A stretch of 64,000 nt of DNA, taken from positions 1 through 64,000 of the forward strand of contig JACPEP010000024.1 of the NCBI GenBank assembly GCA_016183425.1, in the 5' to 3' direction. The position numbers and the translations under genes are program-made. This DNA comes from Chloroflexota bacterium (GTDB taxonomy: Bacteria; Chloroflexota; Dehalococcoidia; JACPEP01). Below the pieces are notes generated by a model. That model made no database searches, was not told the origin of the DNA, and saw nothing but the letters and a program-made list of their open reading frames with translations. Position 1 is the first letter of the stretch. Every line of letters starts with the position of its first letter. Positions 1 to 9,193 of the stretch are shown piece after piece.

Positions 1-1194
1 CGGGGTCTGGGCAATATCCAGGCCGCCTTCGCCTACGAGTCCCAGATGGACCAACTGGCCCAGAAGCTGGGCCTAGACCCCCTGGAGTTTCGCCTCCAGA
101 ACGCCTACCAGTTGGGCTCCCGGACAGCCACCGGCCAGGTGCTGGAAGAGAGCGTGGGGGTGAGAGCTACCCTTGAGGCCATCCAGCCCTACTGGCGGGA
201 GGCCAAGAAGTCCGCCTTTGGCGGAGCGGCCACCAGTGACGGCTGGGTGAAGCGGGGTGCTGGAATCGCCACCGCCTGGCGTTGCTACCCCATCGGCTAT
301 CGGGAGGCATTCACTGAGCTGCGGGAAGACGGACGCATCGTGGTCGAGACGGGGGCTACGGAGATGGGCCAAGGCACCTTTACCATCTTCGCCCAGATGG
401 CGGCCGATGAGCTGAAGGTGCCCCTGGAGTCCCTGGTGGTCGTGGCTGGCTCCAACGCCCACAGCGCCGGCTCCACCACTACCCAGGGCCACGGCAACGC
501 CATTATGGACGCCGTGCGCAACCTCAAGGCGGTCCTCCTCCAGGCTGCCGCCGATATGCTGGAAGAGAAGGTGGACAACGTCCGCCTGGAAAACGGCTTC
601 TTCTCCTCCGTTGCCGATTCCTCCCTGAAGATAGGCCTGGAGCGGCTGGCGGCGGTGGCCCGGGGCCGGGGCATCCCTCTACGGCAGAAGGGAAGCTGGC
701 ACTCCCGCATGGAACGTAAATTCGACTTCACAACCGGCCAGGGGGTGCTGGGGCAGGTCTATGGCTACTCCTCCCAACTGGCGGAGGTGGAGGTCAACAC
801 TCAAAATGGTGAGATAAAGGTTCGGCGCATCGTGGCCGCCATCGACGCCGGGCGAGTCATCAATCCCCTCAACCTGGAGGGACAGGTGGAGGGAAGCGTT
901 GTCCAAGGGATGGGCTTCGCCCTCATGGAGGGCTTCGTCCCTGGCCAGAGTCGGCGCTTTAAGGACTATCGCATTCCCACCCTTCGCGACATTCCGGAGA
1001 TAGTCTGCCTTTTAGTGGAGGAGCCGGTGCCCTCCGGCCCCTACGGGGCCAAAGGGGCGGGGGAGTTGGCCATCGCCGCCACCCCGGCGGCCATCATGAA
1101 CGCTGTGGCCAATGCCCTGGGGGTGCGCATCTTCCACCTCCCCGCCACTCCGGAGCGGGTGCTGGAGGCCCTAAAAGGACAGCCGGCGCAATAG
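1..1194 (+). CDS. Xanthine dehydrogenase-family molybdopterin-binding subunit (5' truncated by window edge)
   Basis: The frame is open from base 1, so this is the C-terminal ~397 residues of a longer protein (family members are usually 750-800 aa). It resembles the large subunit of the xanthine dehydrogenase/CO dehydrogenase/aldehyde oxidase family, which hydroxylates heterocycles or aldehydes, or oxidises CO, at a Mo-cytosine dinucleotide centre. Visible marks are the TGATEMGQGTFT cofactor loop and the GAKGAGE motif near the C-terminus, whose Glu is the catalytic base. The CO dehydrogenase signature lies outside the visible part, so the substrate cannot be assigned. It converges on the res gene at 1293. 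Confidence 0.85.
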   Translation, partial: RGLGNIQAAFAYESQMDQLAQKLGLDPLEFRLQNAYQLGSRTATGQVLEESVGVRATLEAIQPYWREAKKSAFGGAATSDGWVKRGAGIATAWRCYPIGYREAFTELREDGRIVVETGATEMGQGTFTIFAQMAADELKVPLESLVVVAGSNAHSAGSTTTQGHGNAIMDAVRNLKAVLLQAAADMLEEKVDNVRLENGFFSSVADSSLKIGLERLAAVARGRGIPLRQKGSWHSRMERKFDFTTGQGVLGQVYGYSSQLAEVEVNTQNGEIKVRRIVAAIDAGRVINPLNLEGQVEGSVVQGMGFALMEGFVPGQSRRFKDYRIPTLRDIPEIVCLLVEEPVPSGPYGAKGAGELAIAATPAAIMNAVANALGVRIFHLPATPERVLEALKGQPAQ

Positions 1195-1292
1195 CTGTCT
1201 GATGCCGAAGGACAGGAAACAGGTTTAAGCCCCACCGACTAAGCTCACCCGCTGGAAGGCCGAAGGCTTGACGGTCAGTGTTTAACGACTGG

Positions 1293-4016
1293 TTATGTTT
1301 TCTCTTTGTACTCCCTGAATCCATCAACCAATTGCCGGAATGATGTGGGCTGGTATTTCTCAAAGCTTTCCTGGTCCACGTAAACAAAGTCGTATCTCAC
1401 GTCTGCCTGCAACCGGTTGATGTCCTCGCACCATTGCCGCAGCCGTTGCATCTTCAGTGGCACGTCCAGGTCTTCCTCGCCTTTGGTTTCGACAATGAAA
1501 ATCCGCTTAGCGGACAGTTTGACCAGAAAGTCCGGGTAGTAGTTGGAAATGTCGCCGTCCGCGTTCACGTAATCCAGTTTGAAATGCACCGCGAAGTAAT
1601 TCTTTGCATAAGAAACCACATCGGCGCAGTCTTCGAGAAAGCGGGCAAACAACAACTCAAAATGGTGGTCGCCGATGATGCGGTTGAAGACGCTCTTTTT
1701 CGGGATGAGATAGCCCTGGTCCTTTGCTACGAAGGGGCGCGTTTGCCGCAGCTTGATGGCGTCGCGGATTTCGGCATCCCCTTTGTCCTGCACGGTAAGG
1801 GCATTGATCGCCTTCTTGAACGTCTCGATCAGGGTTTTGGTGGCGGCCAGTTCCGACAGGTTGCGCAACGTGTTGGGGTCTTCCAGTTCCACCGGCCGGT
1901 CAAACAACTCAGCCTGCACAAAGGATTTAACCTTGCCGTACAGCACATCGTAGCCGCTGACCAGGCGTAAATCCTTCATGATGGTCTGGGCAAAGTAGCC
2001 GATCACGCTGCGGTAATCCGCGATACCCGCCGTGTCGAGGATGGTGGTATGCGTCACCTCGCCGGTGGTGATGTCCTTGAAGACGATCTCCCGCTGTTCT
2101 TCCTCGGTGAACTGTAGATAGGCCACACGTTGATGCTCTAACGCGCCCACGTCCAGATCGCCCAGGTTCTTGTACTCTCGATAGACACGCGGCGTCAGCA
2201 CCGGGATTTCAATATCCAGCGCCTCAAGGTCTTTCTTGACGTTTTCCTTGTCGATCTCCACTACCAGCGGCGTTTTGGGCTGCGTACCTTCCCCCGTCGG
2301 TTTACGCTCCAGCACCACGCCCTCGGCCTGAATGGACTCCACAAACTCCATAAAGGCGTTCGTGCCGACCACGCTGACATATTCTTCCACGCCGCCGGGG
2401 TACATTTTGCGCAGGCCGCGTCCCAGGGTTTGCTCAGGCAAAATGTTGCTCTTGGCAGAGTATGCGCGCAGGCCCACAATGGTGGTGACGTTGCGCACGT
2501 CCCAGCCTTCTTTGAGCACCATCACAGAGATGATCGCCTTGTAGGGGCTGTCCAGTTCGTCAATCGCGTTGGCTTGCTTGCGCAGCAAATCCATTTCCTC
2601 TTTGGCTTTGCCTGTTGTTGATTCGGCAATCTCGCCGTTGTCCTTGGTGTGAATGACCAGCACTGCGTCTTTTTCAGAAAATTCTTGATAGGTGGCTCGC
2701 AGATATGCGGCCACGTCGTCGCAGTTGCGAGTGTCGTCGGTCATCACGAACAGGATGGCTTTCTTGCCCAGCTTTTCGTGTTCGGCATACGCCTTGCGCC
2801 ACTCGATCACGCCCAGGTGAATGTAATCGCCGTACTTTTCGGTGAATTTGGCGCTCTGGCGCTCCACCAGTTTGGCGCGGCTGGGGGCATCGGGCAAGAC
2901 GGGATGCTTGACCACGTTTTGCGAAATGGCCTCCACCAGAGGATAATCGGCGACCGTCTGTACAAAAATCGCACCGTTGTTGTGCTTGGGCGTAGCGGTC
3001 ACGTCCACTTGCAGGGAGAGGGCGGACCCTTTCTGCTTCAGGCGGTTGTGAATATCTTCGATGGATTTGAACCAGGCCATACGCGGGTCGTGAATGTGGT
3101 GCGCCTCGTCGTTGAGCACCACCAGTTCGTCAATGTCGCGCACGATCATCCCCAAATCCACCTTGGAGTCGGTAGTCGCTCCCGTGGGCCGTTTGCCCAG
3201 AAAGTAATCCATGGTGTTCTCGTCGTCGGGCGAAGGCGGGATGTCTTCACCGGCATAGACGCGGTGGATGTTGGTCAGGAAGATGTTGCCGGTGGGGCGG
3301 GTGATGCGCACCTCGTCCTGCCGGTGCAGGGTCAGTTGAAAATCGTCGCGCCAGTTGCGCCCGTCCACGCCGTCGGAGGGCAAGACTGGGTCGTCTTTTA
3401 AAAAGATGCGCAGGCCTTGAAAGTCCTTGTAGATGCGGTCCAGCACGATGATGTTGGGGGCGATCACCAGAAAGTTGCGCGCCAGCCCCGACTCCGGCTC
3501 ATACAATTTATGGTAAAAGCTCCATGCCAGCACCAGACTCAACACTTTAGTTTTGCCGGTGCCGGTGGCCATTTTCACCACAAAGCGCCGCCAGGTCTCG
3601 TCGAACATGCCGGTGGAGACCGCGCCGGAGCTGTCGAAACGCATCAGGTCGTATTTGTCCTGCACGCCCACCACATCATACAGGTAGATGATGGTCTCTA
3701 GCGCTTCGCGCTGGGCGAAGTAATACTGGAACTCGGCCAGGCCCTCACCCCCGGCCCCAGAGGGCGAGGGAAGATAAGCCTGGGGGAGTAGGTGCGAGGT
3801 GTTGAACCACCAGTTGAGCAGGCTCTTGCTCGTGTCCGTCGCCCCTACGTAGCCGCTGTCCCGCCATTCCTTCACCTTCTTGCGCAGTTGCGACACCAGC
3901 GGCGGCATCAACTTGTCCATACTGGTTTCGCGAAGGGCTTCATCCGCCGGAAACCAGCGTATGGCCGGGTCAAGGATGGCGTAGGGCGATTCGGGGAAAT
4001 CCTTATGCAGCGCCAT
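1293..4016 (-). CDS. res: Type III restriction endonuclease Res subunit (DEAD/DEAH translocase plus nuclease)
   Basis: 907 aa from the chosen ATG at 4016. An upstream in-frame ATG at 4175 would lie inside mod and add about 50 low-complexity residues, so I reject it. The protein has a Walker A motif (ATGTGKT, ~residue 147), a DEAH box (NDEAHH, ~300) and a C-terminal PD-(D/E)xK nuclease (YPDFLV then VETKG, ~825-843). Res cleaves DNA after ATP-driven communication between two head-to-head Mod-recognised sites. The start overlaps the mod stop as TAATG, so the two are translationally coupled. A PSPSGAGGEG-like run near residue 85 looks like a translated palindromic repeat. Confidence 0.93.
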   Translation of the reverse strand: MALHKDFPESPYAILDPAIRWFPADEALRETSMDKLMPPLVSQLRKKVKEWRDSGYVGATDTSKSLLNWWFNTSHLLPQAYLPSPSGAGGEGLAEFQYYFAQREALETIIYLYDVVGVQDKYDLMRFDSSGAVSTGMFDETWRRFVVKMATGTGKTKVLSLVLAWSFYHKLYEPESGLARNFLVIAPNIIVLDRIYKDFQGLRIFLKDDPVLPSDGVDGRNWRDDFQLTLHRQDEVRITRPTGNIFLTNIHRVYAGEDIPPSPDDENTMDYFLGKRPTGATTDSKVDLGMIVRDIDELVVLNDEAHHIHDPRMAWFKSIEDIHNRLKQKGSALSLQVDVTATPKHNNGAIFVQTVADYPLVEAISQNVVKHPVLPDAPSRAKLVERQSAKFTEKYGDYIHLGVIEWRKAYAEHEKLGKKAILFVMTDDTRNCDDVAAYLRATYQEFSEKDAVLVIHTKDNGEIAESTTGKAKEEMDLLRKQANAIDELDSPYKAIISVMVLKEGWDVRNVTTIVGLRAYSAKSNILPEQTLGRGLRKMYPGGVEEYVSVVGTNAFMEFVESIQAEGVVLERKPTGEGTQPKTPLVVEIDKENVKKDLEALDIEIPVLTPRVYREYKNLGDLDVGALEHQRVAYLQFTEEEQREIVFKDITTGEVTHTTILDTAGIADYRSVIGYFAQTIMKDLRLVSGYDVLYGKVKSFVQAELFDRPVELEDPNTLRNLSELAATKTLIETFKKAINALTVQDKGDAEIRDAIKLRQTRPFVAKDQGYLIPKKSVFNRIIGDHHFELLFARFLEDCADVVSYAKNYFAVHFKLDYVNADGDISNYYPDFLVKLSAKRIFIVETKGEEDLDVPLKMQRLRQWCEDINRLQADVRYDFVYVDQESFEKYQPTSFRQLVDGFREYKEKT
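3742..3778. repeat. Palindromic repeat translated in frame within res
   Basis: A CCCTCACCCCC/GGGCGAGGG imperfect inverted repeat inside res that is read as a Pro/Ser/Gly-rich run. It resembles the intergenic palindromes farther along the window. The assignment is by composition and shape only. Confidence 0.4.
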
Positions 4017-6787
4017 TATTCTTTTCCTCCCACGGTAACTTCGACAATGGTCATGGTGTCGGTGCCGAAGATGTCCACCACCTTCACTGCCAGCTTGCGC
4101 CGTCCCGGCGGACATTCGTGAAAGACGCTGGTCAGTTCCAGCTTGCGATTCTTCTTGGTGCGGAAGGACTGCCATTCGTTTTCAAAGATGTAATCCCCGG
4201 TCCATCTCTCTTCCCACTCGCCGCTTTCTTCGTTCTTCACGCGGATAATTTCGCGCTTGCTCTCAAAGTTGAAATCCACCGCCCAATAATCGATCCAGTC
4301 CGTCCAGCTCTGGGTGAGCACCTGGCGGCTGACGATGCCGTGGGCGTCCCTGCTCACCTTGATGATCTGGCCCTTTTCCACCACGATCTTGCTGGCCTTG
4401 TCCTTGAGGGACGCCTCCACGTTGGCAATGGAATCTTGCGAATAGAAAACCGAGAAGTCGGTCAGCTCTACCGCCACTTTGGGAAGTCCCCGCGACGATG
4501 GGGAACGCTCAGAAAGTCCCCCTGACAAGGGGGATTTAAGGGGTTTTTCTTGTCTCAGGCTGATCTTTTCCAACAGATCCGAATACACACCTTCCAGGTT
4601 GTTCAAAACTTCCTGATTGGCGTATCGAATCACCTCGATCCCAAGCTGATTGAGCCGTGCGGTGCGCTCTTGGTCATAGTCCGTCTGGTCGGCATGGCTA
4701 TCGCCGTCAATTTCGATCGCCACCATCAGTTCGGCGCAATAGAAATCGACGATATATTGGTCAAGCGGTTTCTGGCGGGTAAACTTGAGATTGGCGAACC
4801 GTTTGTCTTGCAAGACTTCGAACCATAACTTGTTCTCGGCGGGTGTCGGATTTTTTCGGTTCTCACGCGCTTTTTCGACTAGCGTCGGATCGTATGGGAC
4901 ACAACCCCCCCTGCCCCCCTTATCAGGGGGGTATTGGACGTGGGGCTTGACCTCAATGAAGGAGACATCATGGAAGACCACCTGGTTCTTTTCCACCGCC
5001 CGCTTGTCGAACACCTCGGCGGGGATGTACTTGGGGGCGATGTCGATGCCCTTGGCGCGGGCTTCGTCCAGCACGTTGGGAAAGAGCCCCATCTCGAACT
5101 CAAAGCCCAGGATGTCCACGCGGGTGATGTGCTTCTGGCGGCATTCCAGGATGACCTCTTCCACGAACAGGCGCGTCACCGGCAGGTTGACCGGCCCCAC
5201 CGCCACCAGCCGCCCGGCCTTTTTGCCGTGGAAGGTGGCAAAGCCGGCAGTCTTTTCGGCGCGGTAGGCGCGTAGGATCAGGTCAACGAAGGCAGCTTCC
5301 TTCTCTTCCAATAGTTTCTGTTTTTCAACCCCCCTCAATCCCCCCTTGTCAGGGGGGAAGTCTTGCTCTCCCCCTTCTTCTCCTGACAAGGGGGAGTTAG
5401 AGGGGGTTATTCCGATGTAATGCTGGCGCTCGTACTTGCCCAGGTTGAGGATTTCAAAGGCGCGGTAGTCCTTGCCTTCAGCTTTGAGTTGCCGCTGGAC
5501 GCCGATCAAACGCTTGCGGGTGGTGTGGATGGCGAACTTCCCCAGGTCGCTGACGATCCATTTGCGGCCCAGCTTCTCCGCCACGGCAGCGGTGGTGCCG
5601 GAGCCGCAGAAGAAGTCGGCGACCAGGTCGCCTTCGTTGGAGGAGGCTTGGATGATGCGTTCAAGCAGGGCTTCGGGCTTTTGGGTGGGGTAGGCACTTG
5701 ACTCGTTACCCAGTTGTCCGGATATGTCATCCCAAACAGTATTTATAGGTTTTCCAGGCTGTTCATCCAAATATCGCTTTTTGTAAACCTTATCACCTGT
5801 AAAAACCAAAAGTCCTTCCTCATCATATTTCTTCAATGTTTCAATCGGACAGCGCCATCCATTCGGGGGAGGCGTAGCTGATTTATATCGATAAAAGTAT
5901 CCCCGACTTCCTTTGGGTTTAGTGAAATGATCAAGGCGATAACGCCTACCGGTTTCATCTACTTTATTGTAGAAATTATCAAGATACTCTTCCGAATACT
6001 CTGCAAATTGCCTGTTAAAAACCCTTTTGCTTGATTTAGAATAGTGGAAAATCCTGTCGTCAACAATTCCTAACTTAACAGAATCATTATGGGAGTCACT
6101 TCGTTTCCAAATTACTTCATTAACAAAAAGGGTAGATGAGAATAATTCATCTAAAACTATTCTCAAATGTCCACTTAACCTTGAATCGCAATGTACATAA
6201 ATGCTCCCATCCTCCGCTAGCAAGTCCCGCATCAGCACGAGCCGCTCGTAGATCATGGCGATAAACGAATCGGCTCCCTTGCCCCAGGTGTCGCGGTAGG
6301 CGATCTCTTCCAGAATGTTGGGCTTCTTGGTGAAGGTGTCGCCGCCGATCTCGATGTCCATCGAGAAGTCCGCGCCCACATCAAAGGGCGGGTCGATGTA
6401 GATAAGCTTGATCCCGCCCTGTCTTTCTATCTCCTCGCGCAGGGGGCCGTTCTTCAGGCTGGAGAGGATGAGCTTGTTGTCGCCCCAGATGAGCTTGTTC
6501 GTCCAGCCCTTGAGCTGGCGGCCGCGCGCGTCCAGATCGAACAGCTTCAACTGCTCTCCCCCTGACAAGGGGGAGCCAGAAGGGGTTTCCACGCGCGGCT
6601 CGTCCACCTGCTCGATGACCTGAAAGGGCAGCACGATGTTGCTGACCTCCCTGGTCTTGCCGTTCCAGACCAGCTCCACCTCGCGCTTGTCCTCGAACAG
6701 CAGAAAGCGGTACTTGTCCGGCAGAGGCTTGTCGGCTTCCAGATAGCGAATGATCTCTTGTTGCTCTTGTTCGGTCAGTCGTGGCAT
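4016..6787 (-). CDS. mod: Type III DNA methyltransferase Mod with an in-frame DUF559 nuclease insert
   Basis: 923 aa. The beta-class order of a type III Mod is visible: catalytic DPPF (~residue 130), a target-recognition region, then the SAM-binding FCGSGTT (~391). It recognises the site and N6-methylates adenine. Between ~residues 618 and 760 an extra block is inserted. It begins PYDPTLVEKARENRKNPTP and contains ENKLWFEVLQ, KFTRQKPLDQYIVDFYC and AIEIDGDSH, the hallmarks of a DUF559 (Vsr-like) endonuclease. The block is edged by translated palindromes (PPDKGGRGG and KSPLSGG). Further palindromes, translated in frame, lie near residues 70 and 460-488. The 5700-6215 segment is distinctly AT-richer than the rest, as expected of an exchanged recognition domain. 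RBS AAGGGGG precedes the ATG. Confidence 0.92.
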   Translation of the reverse strand: MPRLTEQEQQEIIRYLEADKPLPDKYRFLLFEDKREVELVWNGKTREVSNIVLPFQVIEQVDEPRVETPSGSPLSGGEQLKLFDLDARGRQLKGWTNKLIWGDNKLILSSLKNGPLREEIERQGGIKLIYIDPPFDVGADFSMDIEIGGDTFTKKPNILEEIAYRDTWGKGADSFIAMIYERLVLMRDLLAEDGSIYVHCDSRLSGHLRIVLDELFSSTLFVNEVIWKRSDSHNDSVKLGIVDDRIFHYSKSSKRVFNRQFAEYSEEYLDNFYNKVDETGRRYRLDHFTKPKGSRGYFYRYKSATPPPNGWRCPIETLKKYDEEGLLVFTGDKVYKKRYLDEQPGKPINTVWDDISGQLGNESSAYPTQKPEALLERIIQASSNEGDLVADFFCGSGTTAAVAEKLGRKWIVSDLGKFAIHTTRKRLIGVQRQLKAEGKDYRAFEILNLGKYERQHYIGITPSNSPLSGEEGGEQDFPPDKGGLRGVEKQKLLEEKEAAFVDLILRAYRAEKTAGFATFHGKKAGRLVAVGPVNLPVTRLFVEEVILECRQKHITRVDILGFEFEMGLFPNVLDEARAKGIDIAPKYIPAEVFDKRAVEKNQVVFHDVSFIEVKPHVQYPPDKGGRGGCVPYDPTLVEKARENRKNPTPAENKLWFEVLQDKRFANLKFTRQKPLDQYIVDFYCAELMVAIEIDGDSHADQTDYDQERTARLNQLGIEVIRYANQEVLNNLEGVYSDLLEKISLRQEKPLKSPLSGGLSERSPSSRGLPKVAVELTDFSVFYSQDSIANVEASLKDKASKIVVEKGQIIKVSRDAHGIVSRQVLTQSWTDWIDYWAVDFNFESKREIIRVKNEESGEWEERWTGDYIFENEWQSFRTKKNRKLELTSVFHECPPGRRKLAVKVVDIFGTDTMTIVEVTVGGKE
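4485..4935 (-). mobile_element. Nested DUF559 (Vsr-like endonuclease) insertion bounded by palindromes
   Basis: About 440 bp inserted in frame in mod. The outer ends are palindromes of one family: CCCCCCTTATCAGGGGGG near 4914-4931 and TCCCCCTGACAAGGGGGA near 4517-4534, with a second imperfect palindrome at 4485-4508. Between them is a complete-looking DUF559 domain of about 110 aa. Known biology: DUF559 is related to very-short-patch-repair endonucleases and is often found as a small stand-alone gene. Inference: this is a small mobile unit that tolerates insertion in coding DNA because its ends translate without stops. No separate start and stop are needed here, because it is read through with mod. 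Confidence 0.7.
5325..5412. repeat. Paired palindromic repeats within mod
   Basis: Two palindromic units in opposite orientation, each with a CCCCCTTGTCAGGGGGG-type core, separated by a few codons and read in frame as SPLSGEEGGEQDFPPDKGG. They are the same family as the ends of the DUF559 insert but without cargo, so this may be an empty or collapsed copy. Confidence 0.7.
6546..6586. repeat. Single palindromic repeat near the mod 5' end
   Basis: One TCCCCCTGACAAGGGGGA palindrome with its AGAAGGGGTTT tail, read in frame as GSPLSGGEQ near residue 70. It is the same family as the two entries above. Confidence 0.65.
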
Positions 6788-6935
6788 AAATGCCCCCTTC
6801 TTCTCGGCATAAATGTCCTTTTCTATTTACACCCTTACAACCCGGAGTCAGGCGGCGGGGCGAGATGGAAAATATACCCAGACAGATAGGAATCGCTCCG
6901 GCCTCCTCCGGCTCCGTGCCCTATGCTCTAGGACC

Positions 6936-8741
6936 TCACCTCAATCTCAATACGGCCATGAAGGCCTCCTGGGGGATCTCCACCTGCCCCAGTCGCTTCA
7001 TGCGCTTTTTCCCCTCCGCCTGCTTCTCCAGAAGCTTTCGCTTCCGGGTGATGTCTCCCCCGTAGCACTTGGCCAGCACGTTCTTGCGCAAGGCGCGAAT
7101 GGTCTCCCGAGCGATGACCTTCCCACCTATGGCCGCCTGAATGGGGACCTCGAAGAGCTGCCGGGGTATGAGCTCTCTGAGCTTGTCCACCAGGACCCGC
7201 CCCTGGCGGGCGGCGTCGTCCCGGTGCACGATGAGGGAAAGGGCATCCACAGGCTGGTTATTGACCAGGATCTCCAGCTTCACCAATGGCGACGACTGGT
7301 AGTGGGAGAAGGTGTAGTCCAGGGAGGCATAGCCCTGAGTTCGAGACTTCAACTGGTCGTAGAAGTCCACCAGCATCTCGGAAAGGGGAATGTTATACTC
7401 CATGAGCACCCGCCCCTCCTCCCCCACCCCTATATACTCAAGGCGGCGATACTCCCCGCGTCGCCCGGTGACCAGCTCCATTATCTGACCCACATAGCGG
7501 CTGGGGCAGACGATGGTGATATGCATCCAGGGCTCCCGGATGTCCTGGATCTGCTGGGGGAGGGGTAGCTGGGAGGGACTGCTCACCACCTCCTGGCTGC
7601 CGTCCGTTTTGTCCACCTCGTAGGCCACGCTGGGGGCGGTGATGAGGAGACTGAGGCCGTACTCCCGCTCCAGACGCTCCTGGACGATGTCCATGTGGAG
7701 GAGGCCCAAAAATCCGCAGCGGAAGCCGAAGCCCAGGGCGGCGCTGCTCTCCGGTTCATAGCTCAGGGCGGCATCGTTCAGCTTCAGCTTGTCCAGAGCG
7801 TCCCGCAATTGAGCGTAGTCTCCCGCCTCGGAGGGATAGAGCCCAGCGAAGACCATAGGCTTCACCGCCCGATACCCCGGCAAGGGTGTGCTCGCCACTC
7901 CCTTCTGGGAGGTGATGGTATCCCCCACCTGGCAATCCTTAACGTTCTTGAGACCGGTGGCCACATAGCCCACCTCCCCGGCGCTTAACCCCGCCACCGG
8001 TGCCAGAGCAGGGCGGAAGACGCCGATCTCCAGGGCCTCCAGGTCCCGCCCCGTGGCCATAAGGCGCAGGCCCTCGTTCGGCGACAAGGAGCCGTCCACG
8101 ACTCGGATATAGGCGATGACCCCCTGGTAGGGATTGTACTTGGAGTCGAAAATGAGGGCCCGCAGGGGCTTGGCAACGTCTCCACCAGGGGGCGGAATAC
8201 GTCGCACCACCGCCTCCAGCACCTCCCTGGTCCCCAACCCCTCTTTGGCCGAGGCCAGGATAACGTCTTCTTGGGACACGCCCAGAACCTCCGCCACCTC
8301 TCGGGCCACCCCCTCGGCGTCGGCGTTGGGTAGGTCGATCTTATTGACTACCGGGATAATGGTTAGGTTCTGCTCCAGGGCCAGGTACAGGTTGCCCAGG
8401 GTTTGCGCCTGGATGCCCTGGGCGGCGTCCACCACCAGTATCGCCCCCTCGCAGGCGGCCAGGCTGCGGGACACCTCGTAGACGAAATCCACGTGGCCCG
8501 GCGTGTCGATGAGGTTGAGCTCGTAGGGGTGATCGTCGCTGGCCCGGTACTCCATGCGCACCGCCTGGGCCTTGATGGTGATCCCCCGCTCCCGCTCCAA
8601 CTCCATCTGGTCCAGCACCTGCTCCTCCATCTGGCGTCCGCTGATGGTGCCCGTGAACTCCAAGAGGCGGTCGGCCAGGGTGGACTTGCCGTGGTCGATG
8701 TGGGCAATGATGCAGAAGTTGCGTATGAATCGCTGCTCCAT
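6936..8741 (-). CDS. lepA: Elongation factor 4 (back-translocating GTPase LepA)
   Basis: 601 aa from the ATG at 8741, which gives the conserved N-terminus [21 protein letters not shown]; an ATG 14 codons upstream is not conserved-looking. The translational GTPase motifs are present: G1 [10 protein letters not shown]3 DTPGHVDF and G4 NKIDLP. The LepA-specific C-terminal domain follows ([22 protein letters not shown], split here only by description). It acts on ribosomes, in translation or 30S biogenesis. Length is normal for the family. It is transcribed in the same direction as mod, 148 bp upstream of it. Confidence 0.97.
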   Translation of the reverse strand: MEQRFIRNFCIIAHIDHGKSTLADRLLEFTGTISGRQMEEQVLDQMELERERGITIKAQAVRMEYRASDDHPYELNLIDTPGHVDFVYEVSRSLAACEGAILVVDAAQGIQAQTLGNLYLALEQNLTIIPVVNKIDLPNADAEGVAREVAEVLGVSQEDVILASAKEGLGTREVLEAVVRRIPPPGGDVAKPLRALIFDSKYNPYQGVIAYIRVVDGSLSPNEGLRLMATGRDLEALEIGVFRPALAPVAGLSAGEVGYVATGLKNVKDCQVGDTITSQKGVASTPLPGYRAVKPMVFAGLYPSEAGDYAQLRDALDKLKLNDAALSYEPESSAALGFGFRCGFLGLLHMDIVQERLEREYGLSLLITAPSVAYEVDKTDGSQEVVSSPSQLPLPQQIQDIREPWMHITIVCPSRYVGQIMELVTGRRGEYRRLEYIGVGEEGRVLMEYNIPLSEMLVDFYDQLKSRTQGYASLDYTFSHYQSSPLVKLEILVNNQPVDALSLIVHRDDAARQGRVLVDKLRELIPRQLFEVPIQAAIGGKVIARETIRALRKNVLAKCYGGDITRKRKLLEKQAEGKKRMKRLGQVEIPQEAFMAVLRLR

Positions 8742-8869
8742 GTTATTAATGCCGATGCTACCACGCCGTGAACCCCTTTTCAACCTGCGGTGGCTTCAGG
8801 TAGCCGGGCTTATGGACGTTATTTCCGTAGTAATGGCTCGGCTTGGAAGACTCCAGGGGTTGTGGAGGT

Positions 8870-8898
8870 TTGCCAAGGACACCCTTCTTTGCTAGAAT
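8870..8898 (+). promoter_or_regulatory. Sigma70-type promoter of the tRNA-Gln remnant, now upstream of hicBA
   Basis: TTGCCA at 8870-8875 and TAGAAT at 8893-8898 with a 17-base spacer. The predicted start is near 8905, a few bases before the tRNA 5' end. The next genes in the same direction are hicB and hicA, so they probably use this promoter. Confidence 0.6.
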
Positions 8899-8909
8899 AC
8901 GGGAGGCGC

Positions 8910-8951
8910 TGGGGAGTCGTCTAGTGGTAGGACAGCGGACTCTGGATCCGT
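8910..8951 (+). pseudogene. Truncated tRNA-Gln (anticodon CTG), 5' half only
   Basis: The sequence has a tRNA-Gln-like 5' acceptor strand (TGGGGAG), a D-arm (GTCTAGTGGTAGGAC) and an anticodon arm with loop CTCTGGA, giving anticodon CTG at 8942-8944. The stem GCGGA/TCCGT closes with one G-T pair. No T-arm (GTTCGA-type loop), no complementary 3' acceptor strand and no CCA follow. Instead the sequence runs into the hicB ribosome site. No displaced 3' half was found up to gyrA. I call it a broken tRNA gene; exactly where homology ends (8951-8963) is uncertain. Confidence 0.65.
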
Positions 8952-8971
8952 AAAGGACCGAGGAGCTAATA

Positions 8972-9193
8972 ATGAAGTACACGGTCATCATTGAACAAGG
9001 GCGTGAATCGGGCTACGTGGCTTACGCTCCGGCTCTAAAAGGGTGCGTTTCTCAGGGTGAGACGCGGGAAGAGGCTCTGAGGAACATTAAAGAGGCGATG
9101 GAGGTTTATTTAGAGGCTCTCCTAGAAGACGGGCTTCCTGTTCCTGTAGAAGTGGGCAAAGACTCTGTGGAGCTTGAGGTCACTGCTAAGTGA
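8972..9193 (+). CDS. hicB: HicB-family antitoxin
   Basis: 73 aa. It has the HicB partial RNase H-like fold signature, YTVIIEQGRESGYVAYAPALKGCVSQGETREEAL, followed by the helix NIKEAMEVYLEALLEDG. It lacks a C-terminal DNA-binding domain, as in short HicB proteins. It would neutralise HicA. RBS GAGGAG precedes the ATG. Its stop overlaps the hicA start (GTGA), so the two are translationally coupled in the order antitoxin, toxin. It begins about 20 bases after the tRNA remnant and is more AT-rich than the flanking genes, suggesting acquisition. Confidence 0.88.
   Translation: MKYTVIIEQGRESGYVAYAPALKGCVSQGETREEALRNIKEAMEVYLEALLEDGLPVPVEVGKDSVELEVTAK

Noticed and set aside
2649..3401. Long open frame antisense to res
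   Set aside because: Mirror of codon bias in the real gene; His- and Val-rich with no domain. The same applies to the antisense frames at 25582-26700, 39661-41037, 41038-42282 and 57642-58925.
4017..4175. Upstream extension of res
   Set aside because: It would overlap mod by 160 bp and add low-complexity residues; the ATG at 4016 is coupled to the mod stop and starts conserved-looking sequence.
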